From NCBI RefSeq assembly GCF_000317475.1, contig NC_019729.1, positions 3,982,501-4,046,500 on the forward strand: 64,000 nt of DNA. The letters run 5' to 3'. Source of the stretch: Oscillatoria nigro-viridis PCC 7112. Lineage in GTDB: Bacteria; Cyanobacteriota; Cyanobacteriia; Cyanobacteriales; Microcoleaceae. Of this stretch, positions 8,200-17,077 are shown in pieces; the stretch's first letter is position 1; every line of letters begins with the position of its first letter. The position numbers and the translations under genes are program-made. The notes below the pieces were generated by a model, which saw only the letters and a list, made by a program, of their open reading frames with translations, was not told the origin of the DNA and did no database searches.

Positions 8200-9474
8200 C
8201 TAAGGGTTGTTAATTTTCTGCTGTAGTTCGGTGGTCATGGCTAGCAGTTCTGATTGGGCGATCGCACTTTGTTCACCACTCGCCAACCACTTCAATTGTA
8301 CCGTCTCGTTTTCAGCTTCCGCATCTCCCAAAACTAAACACGCAACAGCGCCCCTTTGAGCGGCTCTTTTAAACTGTTTACTGAAAGGACTGCCGCTCAA
8401 ATCCATCTCTACAATAAACCCCGCAATCCGCAATTTTTGAGCTAACAAGACGGATTGCTGTTCAGCTTTTTCGCCCCTGGATACCAAATAAAAATCCAAC
8501 TTGGGCGCGGGCAAAGGTTGCAACTTTTGCAGCAGGATAATTAACCTTTCGATACCCATTGCCCAACCTACTGCTGCCGTATCTGGGCCGCCCAATTCCT
8601 TTACTAAACCGTCGTAGCGGCCGCCACCGCAAACTGTTGCTTGCGCTCCCAAATCGTCGGAGATAATTTCAAATGCGGTGTAGGTATAGTAATCTAAACC
8701 GCGCACTAATCTGGGATTTAACTGATAGCTAATTCCTAAGTTTTTGAGCATTTGCTGCACTTGCTCGAAGTGCGATCGCGATTCCTCACCCAAATAGTCC
8801 AAAATACTCGGCGCACCAGCTACAATTTCTTGAGTTCGTTCATTTTTACTGTCCAATATCCGCAGCGGATTGCGAGTCAAGCGGTCTTGGGAATCCGCGT
8901 CTAATTCGGATTTGTGCGGTGTAAAATAATCGATTAATGCTTGGCGATAATTTTGTCTGTCTTCCTTGTTTCCGACAGAGTTAATATCGAGTCGCAAATT
9001 TTTTAAACCGATAGTTTGCAGGATGTCGCAGGCGATCGCAATTACCTCGACATCCGCACGAGGATTCGCACTCCCCAAGACTTCCACGCCAATTTGGTGA
9101 AATTGCCGCATCCGTCCCTGCTGAGGACGTTCGTAGCGAAACATCGGCCCCGCGTACCAAAGACGCTGCAATCCACCTTGAGCTTCTAAACTATTTTGAA
9201 TAAAAGCTCGGACTACTCCGGCGGTGCCTTCTGGACGCAAAGTAATCGATCGATCGCCCTTATCCTTAAAAGTGTACATTTCTTTGCCCACGACATCGGT
9301 AGCTTCCCCGATGCCGCGTTCAAATAAAGATGTCTGTTCAAAAATTGGCGTCCGAATTTCTCGATAAGCCGCTTTTTTCAAAATTGTTCTAGCGACTTCT
9401 TCTATATTTTGCCAATATTGAATTTCAGCGGGCAAAATATCCCGCGTTCCCGGTAAAGTTTTAATTGCACTCAT
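8200..9474 (-). CDS. hisS: Histidine--tRNA ligase
   Basis: The 424-residue protein matches class II histidyl-tRNA synthetase throughout: N-terminal LPGTRDILP, motif 1 region, motif 2 TLRPEGTAGVVRAF and MFRYERPQQGRMRQFHQIGVE, the histidine-A motif VRGLDYYTYTAFE, motif 3 AVGWAMGIERL, and the C-terminal anticodon-binding domain with FKRAAQRGA. It charges tRNA-His in the cytosol. Length is standard. The 5' flank carries a long heptanucleotide array starting 10 bases upstream of the start codon, so any promoter or ribosome site must lie within or across it. Confidence 0.97.
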   Translation of the reverse strand: MSAIKTLPGTRDILPAEIQYWQNIEEVARTILKKAAYREIRTPIFEQTSLFERGIGEATDVVGKEMYTFKDKGDRSITLRPEGTAGVVRAFIQNSLEAQGGLQRLWYAGPMFRYERPQQGRMRQFHQIGVEVLGSANPRADVEVIAIACDILQTIGLKNLRLDINSVGNKEDRQNYRQALIDYFTPHKSELDADSQDRLTRNPLRILDSKNERTQEIVAGAPSILDYLGEESRSHFEQVQQMLKNLGISYQLNPRLVRGLDYYTYTAFEIISDDLGAQATVCGGGRYDGLVKELGGPDTAAVGWAMGIERLIILLQKLQPLPAPKLDFYLVSRGEKAEQQSVLLAQKLRIAGFIVEMDLSGSPFSKQFKRAAQRGAVACLVLGDAEAENETVQLKWLASGEQSAIAQSELLAMTTELQQKINNP

Positions 9475-9483
9475 TTTGTTAGT

Positions 9484-9616
9484 CAGTAGTCAGTAGTCAG
9501 TAGTCAGTAGTCAGTAGTCAGTAGTCAGTAGTTATTAGTTGTTAGTCAACAGTCAACAGTCAACAGTCAACAGTTAACAGTCAACAGTCAACAGTCAACA
9601 GTTAACAGCTAACAGC
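9484..9616. repeat. Heptanucleotide tandem repeat tract (STRR type)
   Basis: Seven perfect copies of cagtagt (9484-9532) are followed, after a short degenerate stretch, by about ten copies of caacagt with taacagt/taacagc variants (9547-9616). Short tandemly repeated heptamers are a known feature of filamentous cyanobacteria. The tract fills almost the whole gap between hisS and the gene for a small conserved protein. Confidence 0.9.
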
Positions 9617-9632
9617 TAACAATTCCCAATAA

Positions 9633-9935
9633 TTAATGACTGAATAATTCCCACGCTCCGTAACGATCGCCATAATAAGCCAAAATGCGATCGACCCGCT
9701 CGCGACCTGCCAAATCGAACCCTTCAGGATACTGTATCCACAAACCCCCTACTTGGCTGTCGTAGTAATCAAACCGCTGCGACTGCTGCGGAATTAAACC
9801 GGTTTCCACCCCTTCAACTTGACGCAAATGGATCGCCACTTCGCGATATACCGCCAGCGGCAATCCAGGGCATTGAATTTGATAGCGGAGTTGTTTTTCT
9901 TGTGCCGTTTGCATCATTTCTTTGCCTGTCCCCAA
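9633..9935 (-). CDS. Small conserved cyanobacterial protein of unknown function
   Basis: The frame encodes up to 100 soluble residues with no signal peptide or membrane helix. The body (LRYQIQCPGLPLAVYREVAIHLRQVEGVETGLIPQQ) followed by FDYYDSQVGGLWIQY and ILAYYGDRYGAWE reads like a folded, conserved domain; I do not recognise a named family. ATGs at 9917 and 9914 (residues 7 and 8) are alternative starts. It is 13 bases downstream of the pedR-like gene on the same strand and probably cotranscribed with it. Confidence 0.7.
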   Translation of the reverse strand: MGTGKEMMQTAQEKQLRYQIQCPGLPLAVYREVAIHLRQVEGVETGLIPQQSQRFDYYDSQVGGLWIQYPEGFDLAGRERVDRILAYYGDRYGAWELFSH

Positions 9936-9948
9936 CCAGAGTCCCTAC

Positions 9949-10224
9949 TTAAGATACTTCTTTATCGATCGGTCCCGGTAGAGGGCAGCAGTTAATATTG
10001 TCCAAACATACCTTTCCCCACTGCAACGCCCAGCGTACAAGCGTAACTCGATTGTCAGCGCGCGTCTTGTTCAAGATATTGCTAATGTGGTTGTCAACTG
10101 TACGCTTGCTAATCTCTAACTTTTCGGCAATTTTCTCATTAGTCAATCCCGCCGCTACTAACTCTACCACTTGTAATTCTCTGTCCGACAGGGTGACAGG
10201 GGTTCCAGAGACAATCCCACTCAT
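9949..10224 (-). CDS. pedR: Small LuxR-type transcriptional regulator, PedR-like
   Basis: This is a 91-residue stand-alone GerE/LuxR helix-turn-helix protein: LSDRELQVVELVAAGLTNEKIAEKLEISKRTVDNHISNILNKTRADNR is the full domain, with no receiver or sensor. Size and C-terminal cysteines (Cys73, Cys79, Cys80) match PedR (Ssl0564 of Synechocystis), which is inactivated when photosynthetic electron transport reduces its cysteine through thioredoxin, changing expression of chlorophyll-biosynthesis and photoprotection genes. Orthology is inferred from size, domain and cysteine placement. It is followed by a small conserved gene that may be in the same transcript. Confidence 0.75.
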   Translation of the reverse strand: MSGIVSGTPVTLSDRELQVVELVAAGLTNEKIAEKLEISKRTVDNHISNILNKTRADNRVTLVRWALQWGKVCLDNINCCPLPGPIDKEVS

Positions 10225-10695
10225 AAATTTTTCCTATGTCTGCATATTTACCTATCTACAATTCTAAAGGATGAGGGATCGAGTATGAAGACAAAATTAA
10301 ATTTGCTGTGCTACTCTTTCGGGCCCGAAGCACCAACTCGCTTGCAGAATCGCCAGGAGTGCAAACCCAGCGCTAACACAGCATGACTCGCACTTACTTG
10401 CACTGCTGGCACCGGAGGGTTGCGGGCGATCCCTTTACCTGCGCGCATCTGACATCCGTGCCCAACCCGCAAATGTTTTCAGGTAAAACAACTGATACGC
10501 CCGCACTGAACTTGTGCGTTGAGAGAGTAACTGCCAGTAACTGCACTTGTGCGTTGAGAGAGTAACTGCCAGTATCAGTAAGTCTGATATTATAGAAGCA
10601 GCTATTAAAAAATAGCTGGCAATTTTTCTGGGATGGGTTAACAATCATGATTGACCTGTCTACTGCTGGTCTCAAATCTCAAATCTCAACTTTCT
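10225..10695. other. Gene-free interval between the pedR-like gene and the fructokinase gene, with a direct repeat
   Basis: No credible gene is seen. A perfect 29-base direct repeat starting cttgtgcgttgagagagtaa stands at 10511-10539 and 10546-10574 (35-base period). Either it is a recent duplication or it is a pair of regulatory sites upstream of the kinase gene about 120 bases away. Confidence 0.6.
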
Positions 10696-11673
10696 ATGAC
10701 TTATCCTCGCGTTCTGTGTCTGGGTGAAGTTTTATTTGATTGTTTAGCAGACAAACCAGGAGTATCTCTCGAAGAGGTAGAATCTTGGACGGCATATCCC
10801 GGCGGTGCTCCTGCTAATGTTGCCTGTGCTTTGGTTAAATTGGGGACGGCGGCGGGATTTATCGGTGCTGTAGGTGGGGATGAATTCGGGAATTCCCTAG
10901 TGCAGGTATTGCAAGAAGTAGGGGTTGATATTGCTGGAGTGCAGCGACATCCAAGTGCGCCGACGCGGCAAGTTTATGTTTTGCGGAATGAAGCGGGCGA
11001 TCGAAATTTTGCCGGTTTTGGCGAATTCGATACTGCGGATTTTGCAGACACCCGTCTCCTTGCTGCACAACTACCCGAAGTGCTGTTTGAAAATGCCGAA
11101 TATTTAGTGCTAGGCACTTTAGAATTAGCTTATCCTGAAAGTCGAGAGGCGATCGCCCGGGCGATCGAACTAGCAGAACAGTACGATGTTAAAATTATAC
11201 TTGACATCAATTGGCGTCCAGTGTTTTGGCCAAATCCAGACGAAGCAAAAGCGCGCATTAGAAAAATTTTAAAAAAAGTTGATTTTGTCAAGTTATCTGA
11301 GGAAGAAGCCGAATGGTTGTTTGACACTACCGACCCTGGAGCTATTACCTACCGCCTCGATTCCGTAGAAGGCGTTTTGGTGACTGCAGCCGAGAAAGGT
11401 TGCGCTTATTGTATATCGGAAAATGAAGGAAAAATCCCCGCATTTACAGTAGATGTTGAGGATACAACAGGTGCAGGCGACGGTTTTCTGGCTGGTTTTG
11501 TCAGCCAATTGTGCAAGGTGGGAATTAAGAGTTTAGCCACTCCCGAAATAACAAAAAAAGTTGTAAATTATGCGAATGCGGTAGGTTCGATGACAGCGAT
11601 GAAACCGGGTGCAATTGCCGCTCAACCAACCGCCGCTGAAGTAGAAGCTTTCTTGTATTTGTACAAAAATTAG
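10696..11673 (+). CDS. PfkB-family sugar kinase, probable fructokinase
   Basis: The start is placed at the ATG at 10696 because the family begins close to YPRVLCLGEVLFDCLAD; an upstream in-frame codon at 10651 would add 15 unrelated residues. The 325-residue product has the PfkB signatures: the N-terminal GGAPANVACALVKLG sugar-binding motif and the C-terminal DTTGAGDGFLAGF motif with the catalytic Asp and anion hole. Phosphorylation of fructose at C6 from ATP is the likely reaction, fitting cyanobacterial sucrose turnover, but substrate choice in PfkB enzymes cannot be read from motifs alone. It is a single-gene unit. Confidence 0.88.
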   Translation: MTYPRVLCLGEVLFDCLADKPGVSLEEVESWTAYPGGAPANVACALVKLGTAAGFIGAVGGDEFGNSLVQVLQEVGVDIAGVQRHPSAPTRQVYVLRNEAGDRNFAGFGEFDTADFADTRLLAAQLPEVLFENAEYLVLGTLELAYPESREAIARAIELAEQYDVKIILDINWRPVFWPNPDEAKARIRKILKKVDFVKLSEEEAEWLFDTTDPGAITYRLDSVEGVLVTAAEKGCAYCISENEGKIPAFTVDVEDTTGAGDGFLAGFVSQLCKVGIKSLATPEITKKVVNYANAVGSMTAMKPGAIAAQPTAAEVEAFLYLYKN

Positions 11674-12156
11674 CACGCCAAACCTCTTCCCCGGAAACGG
11701 AGAGGGGCTAAATTTGGTTCAGAAACCCGGTTAATCAGAAAAAAAAACTTTTATACTAAATCTGCCTTAAAAAACCTCAATCCGGCTGTTTGAAATCCAT
11801 ACTATATAGCAATCCTTGCAGGAGTCGTAAATTTTTTACCTCACCCCAACCCTCCCCGAACCCAAGGCAGGGCAGTTTAATGCTCACGAAAATCGCGATT
11901 TTGACTCTTGTAGTGTCCTGAATGCCTACCCCCCACAGACGACTTCACAGGCGTTTGGGACATGGGGCAGCCACGGGGGGCGGCCCCTAAAAGATAATGA
12001 AACAGCCCTGCTTACCGAGGGGAGTCCGTAAGAAATTCACAAATGATGCGAGGATTGTTATACAAACTGGTAATTGCTCTCCTCCTAGCTGAGAGAAACT
12101 AAGAAATCAAGGGGTATTGAAGCCACATTTGGTATTAGAGATTTTATTGTGGGCAA
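11674..12156. other. Gene-free interval, degenerate dispersed repeats
   Basis: No reading frame with family resemblance is seen. The stretch holds GC-rich repeat-like material, for example cctcaccccaaccctccccg near 11840 and a cacggggggcggcccctaa segment near 11972, of the type scattered through this genome. Confidence 0.5.
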
Positions 12157-12645
12157 TTAACCGCACATCAGATGAATTCTAATTTGGCGCAAGATTAACT
12201 CTAACGGCTGCGAAGCATCTACGATCATTGCATCTTCTGGTTCTTCGAGACTGTCTAACTGACTTAAAAGCAAGTCTGCTTTCATGTAGTGATTTTCGCG
12301 ATTTTTTAGCCTTGCCGCTAATAGCTGAAAAGAACCTTTTAGATAAACTATCTTCATTCGCTTTTGGTCTCGGTAGAGCATTTCGCGGTAAGATTTTTTT
12401 AAAGCAGAACAAGCCAAAACCACATTTTTATTTTCTAACAGCCACCTGTCTATTGCAGCTTGCAATTGTAATAGCCAAGGAAGGCGATCCGCATCTTCTA
12501 AAGGAATGCCCCGACTCATTTTATCGATATTAGCTGATGGGTGAAAATCGTCGGCATCGCTGAAATCCCAGTTGAGAGATTGCGCCAGCAACTTGCCGAC
12601 AGTAGTTTTGCCAGAACCTGAGACTCCCATCACGATCGTAATCAT
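12157..12645 (-). CDS. gntK: Gluconokinase (GntK/IdnK type)
   Basis: The 162-residue P-loop kinase has the gluconokinase layout: MGVSGSGKTTVGKLLA (Walker A, residues 6-13), WDFSDADDFHPSANIDKMSRGIPLEDADRLPWL (substrate-binding signature), LACSALKKSYREMLY, and a final CxSLEEPEDA-like segment. It phosphorylates D-gluconate to 6-phosphogluconate, feeding the pentose-phosphate pathway. Length is typical. It is transcribed towards 12157 after the aquaporin gene on the same strand, with a 129-base gap holding an inverted repeat. Confidence 0.92.
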   Translation of the reverse strand: MITIVMGVSGSGKTTVGKLLAQSLNWDFSDADDFHPSANIDKMSRGIPLEDADRLPWLLQLQAAIDRWLLENKNVVLACSALKKSYREMLYRDQKRMKIVYLKGSFQLLAARLKNRENHYMKADLLLSQLDSLEEPEDAMIVDASQPLELILRQIRIHLMCG

Positions 12646-12697
12646 GGCACCTATTTACCGAAATACTTGCAATCTCATCGAGTTGTGCGATCGACAA

Positions 12698-12765
12698 ACC
12701 GGGTTTCTTAAGTTGCCGGATGAAATCTACCACCCTAAAAAATTCAATAAACCCGGTTTATTTCT
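12698..12765. terminator. Inverted repeat between aqpZ and gntK
   Basis: aaaccgggttt (about 12698-12708) and aaacccggttt (about 12750-12761) form a stem with a loop of about 40 bases. It could separate transcription of the two minus-strand genes, but the long loop makes it a weak terminator candidate. The same ACCCGG stem core is used in the terminators at 1478 and 46714. Confidence 0.35.
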
Positions 12766-12774
12766 GATTTTCGC

Positions 12775-13479
12775 TCAAATTTCTTCCATAGTGGGTTTAA
12801 TGAAATTATAAGCGAAAACGCCGATAATTCCACCTATCACTGGGAAGACAATAAACGCCCATAACTGTTGGATTGCCCATCCGCCTTGAAAAAGTGCGAC
12901 ACCGATACTTCTAGCTGGGTTAACTGAAGTATTGGTTACGGGAATTCCGATTAAGTGAATCAACACCAGCATCAAGCCGATGGGAATTCCGCCGAAACCG
13001 ACGGGATAATTGGGATGGGTAGTACCCATGATTGTAAATAACAGAAAAGCAGTCAGTACAATTTCCGTCAAAGCTGCTGCCAAAAGTCCGTAACCAGTGG
13101 GAGAATGTTCTGCAAAACCGTTAGACGCAAATCCCGAAGCAGCCGCATCAAAACCTGGTTTTCCTGATGCTATCATATACAAAACAAGACCGCCTAAAAT
13201 TCCCCCTACAATCTGACCTCCTATATAGTAAGGAAGCAAAACAGCATCGATCAGTTTGGCAACTACTAAACCGATACTTACTGCCGGATTAATGTGGCAT
13301 CCAGAGATAGGGCCGATCGTATAAACCATGATTAAGAGGGATAGACCAAAGGCGATCGAAACTCCCAAAAAGCCGATTTTGTCTCCAGCTAAAACCGCAC
13401 TGCCACATCCACCTAATACCAACACAAAAGTACCAAAAGCTTCAGCAACCCCAATCTTTGTTTTTTTGTTCATACTCAT
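12775..13479 (-). CDS. aqpZ: Aquaporin (MIP family, AqpZ-like)
   Basis: The start is set at the ATG at 13479 (MSMNKKTKIGVAEAFGTF), since a longer frame only adds 13 charged residues. The 234-residue protein has six hydrophobic segments and both half-helix NPA boxes: SGCHINPAVSIG and NTSVNPARSIG, the second with the filter Arg. It forms a tetrameric water channel, in cyanobacteria in the plasma membrane, important for osmotic and light responses. Length fits AqpZ rather than the longer glycerol facilitators, but the selectivity filter was not modelled. Confidence 0.92.
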   Translation of the reverse strand: MSMNKKTKIGVAEAFGTFVLVLGGCGSAVLAGDKIGFLGVSIAFGLSLLIMVYTIGPISGCHINPAVSIGLVVAKLIDAVLLPYYIGGQIVGGILGGLVLYMIASGKPGFDAAASGFASNGFAEHSPTGYGLLAAALTEIVLTAFLLFTIMGTTHPNYPVGFGGIPIGLMLVLIHLIGIPVTNTSVNPARSIGVALFQGGWAIQQLWAFIVFPVIGGIIGVFAYNFIKPTMEEI

Positions 13480-13807
13480 AATTATCTGAAGTTTGCGATC
13501 GATCAATTTCACATCCATGTGAGTTCTAAGTATAAAAATTAGAACTCAAATTTGTTTGACTCAGCGCAACAATACTAATCGAAATCATTAGCAATGTTTA
13601 GCTATAATTTTCAGAAATTGTATGGGCTTAACAGAGAATGCGAAATTTGGAATCGATAAATTAGCTCAAACATACTCTATTATGTAAAAAATGTCAACAT
13701 TGAGCTAATTATTTGTATAAATTGTGCAATCTTCTGTATTCAATTCACAATAATTAACTTGACTTTTTCCCTAATTATGCGATCGTAATTTTACTTATTG
13801 TTGCTGA
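13480..13807. other. Gene-free A+T-rich interval
   Basis: Between the aquaporin and HIRAN genes lie about 330 A+T-rich bases without a plausible gene. The aquaporin promoter is expected on the minus strand near 13500-13560, but no convincing -35/-10 pair was picked out. Confidence 0.5.
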
Positions 13808-14569
13808 TTATCCGATCGCGCTTGCAGCTAAAACATCACTGCTAACCGGCTGGTACATCCGACCTTGGAAGGGGCGAAAGCCTTGCTGGCAATCGGCAGT
13901 CATCTTGCACAGCAAGCGGAACTGTAGGGGCGTTGGGGGTTGATTGAGACGATCGACTTCTACGCTAACCAATTCTGGATGCTGCGAAATAATTTCAAAA
14001 ATATCATCCACAAGATAGCGCTGACAATAGCCGACAATCCAGTGATCTTTAGTACACAGAAGCAGACGGGAAGCGCGCGGATTTTGAAATTCGTGGGCTA
14101 AATACAAAAGTTCGCCCACTTGAAGCCGATTAATCCGTTCAATTGCCGACTTGGAAAGGTATCGCAGTCCATCTGCAAAAAAATGGATACAGCAACGTCC
14201 ATTTTCATCCGGTTCGGGATAAGGGAACACCTCAAATTTATCAGTTACCCGTTTGCCTCCGCTGCGCGCCAATAAAGCAATTAGGTCATGTTCGTGTTCA
14301 GGGATATTCAACCACTGTACAAATTCAGGGTAGTCAGGGCGCGATCGCGCCATCACTCGATTAGAAAACAACGAAAACAGTTTCTGTGAAGTGTAAACAT
14401 TATTGAAATCCGGGAAAGATGGCAAAGGCAGAAACCCGCACTTAAGTTTCGCTTCTAGAACACCATTTGTATAATTGAACTGGTATTCTTTACCGTTAAA
14501 TGTCAATCTACCAATCGGAAACCAAGAACCGCGGCCCGGGCTTTGCCAAGCCAAAAATAGTGTTTTCAA
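13808..14569 (-). CDS. HIRAN-domain protein
   Basis: The 253-residue protein begins MKTLFLAWQSPGRGSWFPIGRLTF and has, after about residue 140, a HIRAN-like segment: LQVGELLYLAHEFQNPRASRLLLCTKDHWIVGYCQRYLVDDI, matching the family pattern L..G..L.L..EP.N..D..A......VGY.PRYL. HIRAN domains bind DNA ends or stalled-fork structures in helicase-linked proteins. The N-terminal half is a conserved bacterial extension of unknown role. No catalytic motif is seen. The assignment rests on memory of the motif. Confidence 0.65.
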   Translation of the reverse strand: MKTLFLAWQSPGRGSWFPIGRLTFNGKEYQFNYTNGVLEAKLKCGFLPLPSFPDFNNVYTSQKLFSLFSNRVMARSRPDYPEFVQWLNIPEHEHDLIALLARSGGKRVTDKFEVFPYPEPDENGRCCIHFFADGLRYLSKSAIERINRLQVGELLYLAHEFQNPRASRLLLCTKDHWIVGYCQRYLVDDIFEIISQHPELVSVEVDRLNQPPTPLQFRLLCKMTADCQQGFRPFQGRMYQPVSSDVLAASAIG

Positions 14570-14838
14570 AGCAAATCTCCTGTCAATTCAAGCAGTGCAC
14601 ATTTTACACGAGGATCGGGTTGCGCCCGGCAGCGCACATTACCGCTATAAGTAGCCTGTCAAACCAATTTTTACGTAAGTCCTGTGAATTTATTCTCCTA
14701 GTCTATAGGAAATGGCATCAAAATTTAGTATTTTTGGCTTTCTGCCATGAGGACAACAGCACCAATCAACTGAATAAACATCTTTTTTAACCAGAAGCTC
14801 AAGCTATTATAATAATACCACAAATGCGGACAATAAAT

Positions 14839-15266
14839 TCAATTGTGCTTAACATGATTGTAGTGAATATAGTTTAAATGCTGTTCCAAATCATCTTGTT
14901 TGCCAATAGGATATCCCCAAAAGCGCCGATACAAAACATCACTTTCTCGACGCTGGCGACCAGAAAATGAGACATTTTGAGCCAAAGTTCCTTGACCTCA
15001 CAAAGATTGTGTAAATAAAACTTTTATCTCTCCAATAAGCTTGGCATAGGCACTACGATCGGGAGGTAATTTTCACAAAAGATGGATGTGGTCGGGCAAT
15101 ACAACTGCCCAAGAATTTCACCAGGTTATTCTGATTTAATAGCCCCTAAAGCCTTGGCGAGTCGCGAGACATTTTCTGACTCTGAAAATAGCGGTGTGCG
15201 ATTGTAGGTAACAAGCGTTAGGAAGAAACTTCCACCAGCAAGGTAAAACCGGCGATAGTTGGGCAT
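14839..15266 (-). pseudogene. REP-associated tyrosine transposase (IS200-like Y1 family), decayed
   Basis: From the ATG at 15266 the minus strand reads MPNYRRFYLAGGSFFLTLVTYNRTPLF..., the typical start of RAYT/Y1 transposases, and hits TAA after IKSE. Family sequence resumes in another frame (VVLPDHIHLL, the metal-binding HxH region, then KLPPDRSAYAKLIGEIK) and runs, with more stops, through SFSGRQRRESDVLYRRFWGYPI and LEQHLNYIHYNHVKHN to 14839. This is the near-complete length of the family with several stops and shifts, so the gene is dead. Confidence 0.8.
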
Positions 15267-15312
15267 TAATATCGTCCTCCTACTTTTTTATAGGGCATTT
15301 TACACCTATTTT

Positions 15313-15405
15313 TGCGGGTGTGCCGAAGAACACCTGAAATTCATCTCGTAGGGTACTCTTCGGCGCACCTTCCAGGGGCCTCCGGGGGCGCCGAAGAGCA
15401 CCTGA
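15313..15405. repeat. Inverted/direct GC-rich repeat after leuC
   Basis: The unit gtgccgaagaacacctga occurs at about 15319, inverted at about 15351-15368 (tactcttcggcgcacc), and direct again at about 15389 (cgccgaagagcacctga). The stems could end leuC transcription. Confidence 0.5.
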
Positions 15406-15418
15406 CATCAGCTACTTT

Positions 15419-16741
15419 CTAACACAGGAATTCGCGCGGATCGGTGACATACCCAGTCAGGGCAGAAGCCGCCGCCGTGTAAGGCGAAGCTAGATAAACT
15501 TGCGCTTCTTTATTCCCCATCCGGCCGGGGAAATTGCGGTTAGTGGTCGATACACAAATTTCTGCTTCGTTCATCCGCCCGAAAGTATCTTTCGGGCCGC
15601 CCAAACAAGCGGCGCAAGAAGGCGCGGCCGGTTCGATACAGCCGGCAGCTAAGAAGATTTCCGAAAGCGTTTGACCTTCGTATTTTGTGACAAACAAATC
15701 TTCGTAAACTTTCTGAGTTGCTGGTACTAAATAAGTCGGAACTTTGACTTGATTTCCTTTCAGAATGCGGGCGGCATTCAGAAAGTCGGAGGTTTTGCCG
15801 CCGGTGCAGGAACCGATGTAAACTCGATCGATCTTGACATCGCGGCAGTTGCGGGCTAAGTCGCGGTTGTCGGGAGAGTGCGGTTTGGCGACGACTGGTT
15901 CTAATTTGCTGACATCGTAGGTGCGATCGCTATAAAATTTAGCATCCCCATCGCTGTAAAATGAATCGAAGGGTTTGTCAGTCCGCGAAGTAACGTAATC
16001 AAACGTAGTTTTGTCCGGCGCAACGGTGCCGTTTTTACCGCCAGCTTCAATCACCATATTGCACAGCGTCATCCGTTCTTCCATCGTCAAACGCTCAACT
16101 GTATCGCCCGCAAATTCCATCGTCCGGTAGTTAGCACCGGCCACGCTAATATCACCAATAATCTGCAAAATCAGGTCTTTTGCTAACAAATAATCCGGCA
16201 GTTCGCCGTTGAACACAAAGCGCATGGTTGCGGGAACTTTGATTAACAGTTTGCCGGTTCCCATGATAAAAGCCGCGTCTGTATTGCCGATACCGGTGGC
16301 AAATTGTCCGAAAGCGCCGGCATTGCAGGTGTGGGAATCTGTGCCGAAGAGCACTTCGCCGGGCCGGGTGTGGCCTTCTTGTGCTAGCGCGATGTGGCAA
16401 ACTCCTTTGTAGTCGGGATTTGCTTTGAAGTCCGATCGATCCGTGATGTCGTAAAAGTATTTTATCCCTTGTTCTTGGGCAAAATCGCGGAGAATATCGA
16501 CGTTGCGGTTAGCGCGTTCGTCGTTGGTGAAAATGTAGTGGTCGGGAATGAGGACGATTTTGTCAGGGTTCCAGACTTTAGCATTCTCGCCGAATTCGCG
16601 TTTGAAAACGCCGATGGTGCCGGGCCCGCAGACATCGTGGGTCATCAACACGTCTGTTTCTACCCAAATATTTTCTCCGGGCTCAACTTGAGTGCGGGCT
16701 GATGCTTTAGCTAAGATTTTTTCGGTCAGAGTCATTCCCAT
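15419..16741 (-). CDS. leuC: 3-isopropylmalate dehydratase large subunit (plant IIL1-like aconitase family)
   Basis: The 440-residue protein is an aconitase-superfamily large subunit: VLMTHDVCGPGTIGVF, LIPDHYIFTNDERANRN, and LFGTDSHTCNAGAFGQFATGIGNTD. The [4Fe-4S] ligands are in GSCTGG and PSCAACLGG. It isomerises 2-isopropylmalate to 3-isopropylmalate in leucine synthesis, together with a small LeuD subunit not found in this window. The sequence is of the type found in plants and shorter than the E. coli-type LeuC. A second ATG two codons in (16735) is an alternative start. Related homoaconitase activity cannot be excluded by sequence alone. Confidence 0.88.
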   Translation of the reverse strand: MGMTLTEKILAKASARTQVEPGENIWVETDVLMTHDVCGPGTIGVFKREFGENAKVWNPDKIVLIPDHYIFTNDERANRNVDILRDFAQEQGIKYFYDITDRSDFKANPDYKGVCHIALAQEGHTRPGEVLFGTDSHTCNAGAFGQFATGIGNTDAAFIMGTGKLLIKVPATMRFVFNGELPDYLLAKDLILQIIGDISVAGANYRTMEFAGDTVERLTMEERMTLCNMVIEAGGKNGTVAPDKTTFDYVTSRTDKPFDSFYSDGDAKFYSDRTYDVSKLEPVVAKPHSPDNRDLARNCRDVKIDRVYIGSCTGGKTSDFLNAARILKGNQVKVPTYLVPATQKVYEDLFVTKYEGQTLSEIFLAAGCIEPAAPSCAACLGGPKDTFGRMNEAEICVSTTNRNFPGRMGNKEAQVYLASPYTAAASALTGYVTDPREFLC

Positions 16742-17077
16742 AGTGCGATCGCTCTTTTTTATTAGATGCTACATAGTGTATTGTAATCGAAACATTCCCT
16801 GTTGCCGAAGATACTAAGGTATGAAAATGTCTCGGATGTACTTCCAACTTTAGAGAAACCTCAAGTTTTATAGCAGTTTTCAATTGCATGGAATACCAAT
16901 TGTAGGGCAGGAAATCCCCACCTTACGAAATTATGCGTAATGTTATGTGTTGTTAAATAATTAGAGTTAATTATCAGGATGTCAAGTATATTAGACATCG
17001 ACCTAATTTCAATATTCAGTTTTTGCCGAACAAAAATTCTGTAATATTTTGCGTACAGGTTGCAAGGAGAAATTACT
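16742..17077. other. Gene-free interval before the broken secreted-protein gene
   Basis: No gene is seen. The 3' part is A+T-rich and ends in a good ribosome site (aaggaga, about 17065-17071) in front of the ATG at 17078. Confidence 0.5.

Noticed and set aside
9484-9616. CRISPR array or phase-variable promoter
   Set aside because: Plain heptamer tandem repeats of the kind common in filamentous cyanobacteria; no spacers.
10394-10675. 93-residue minus-strand open frame
   Set aside because: It runs through the direct repeat, has no ribosome site and no recognisable protein features.
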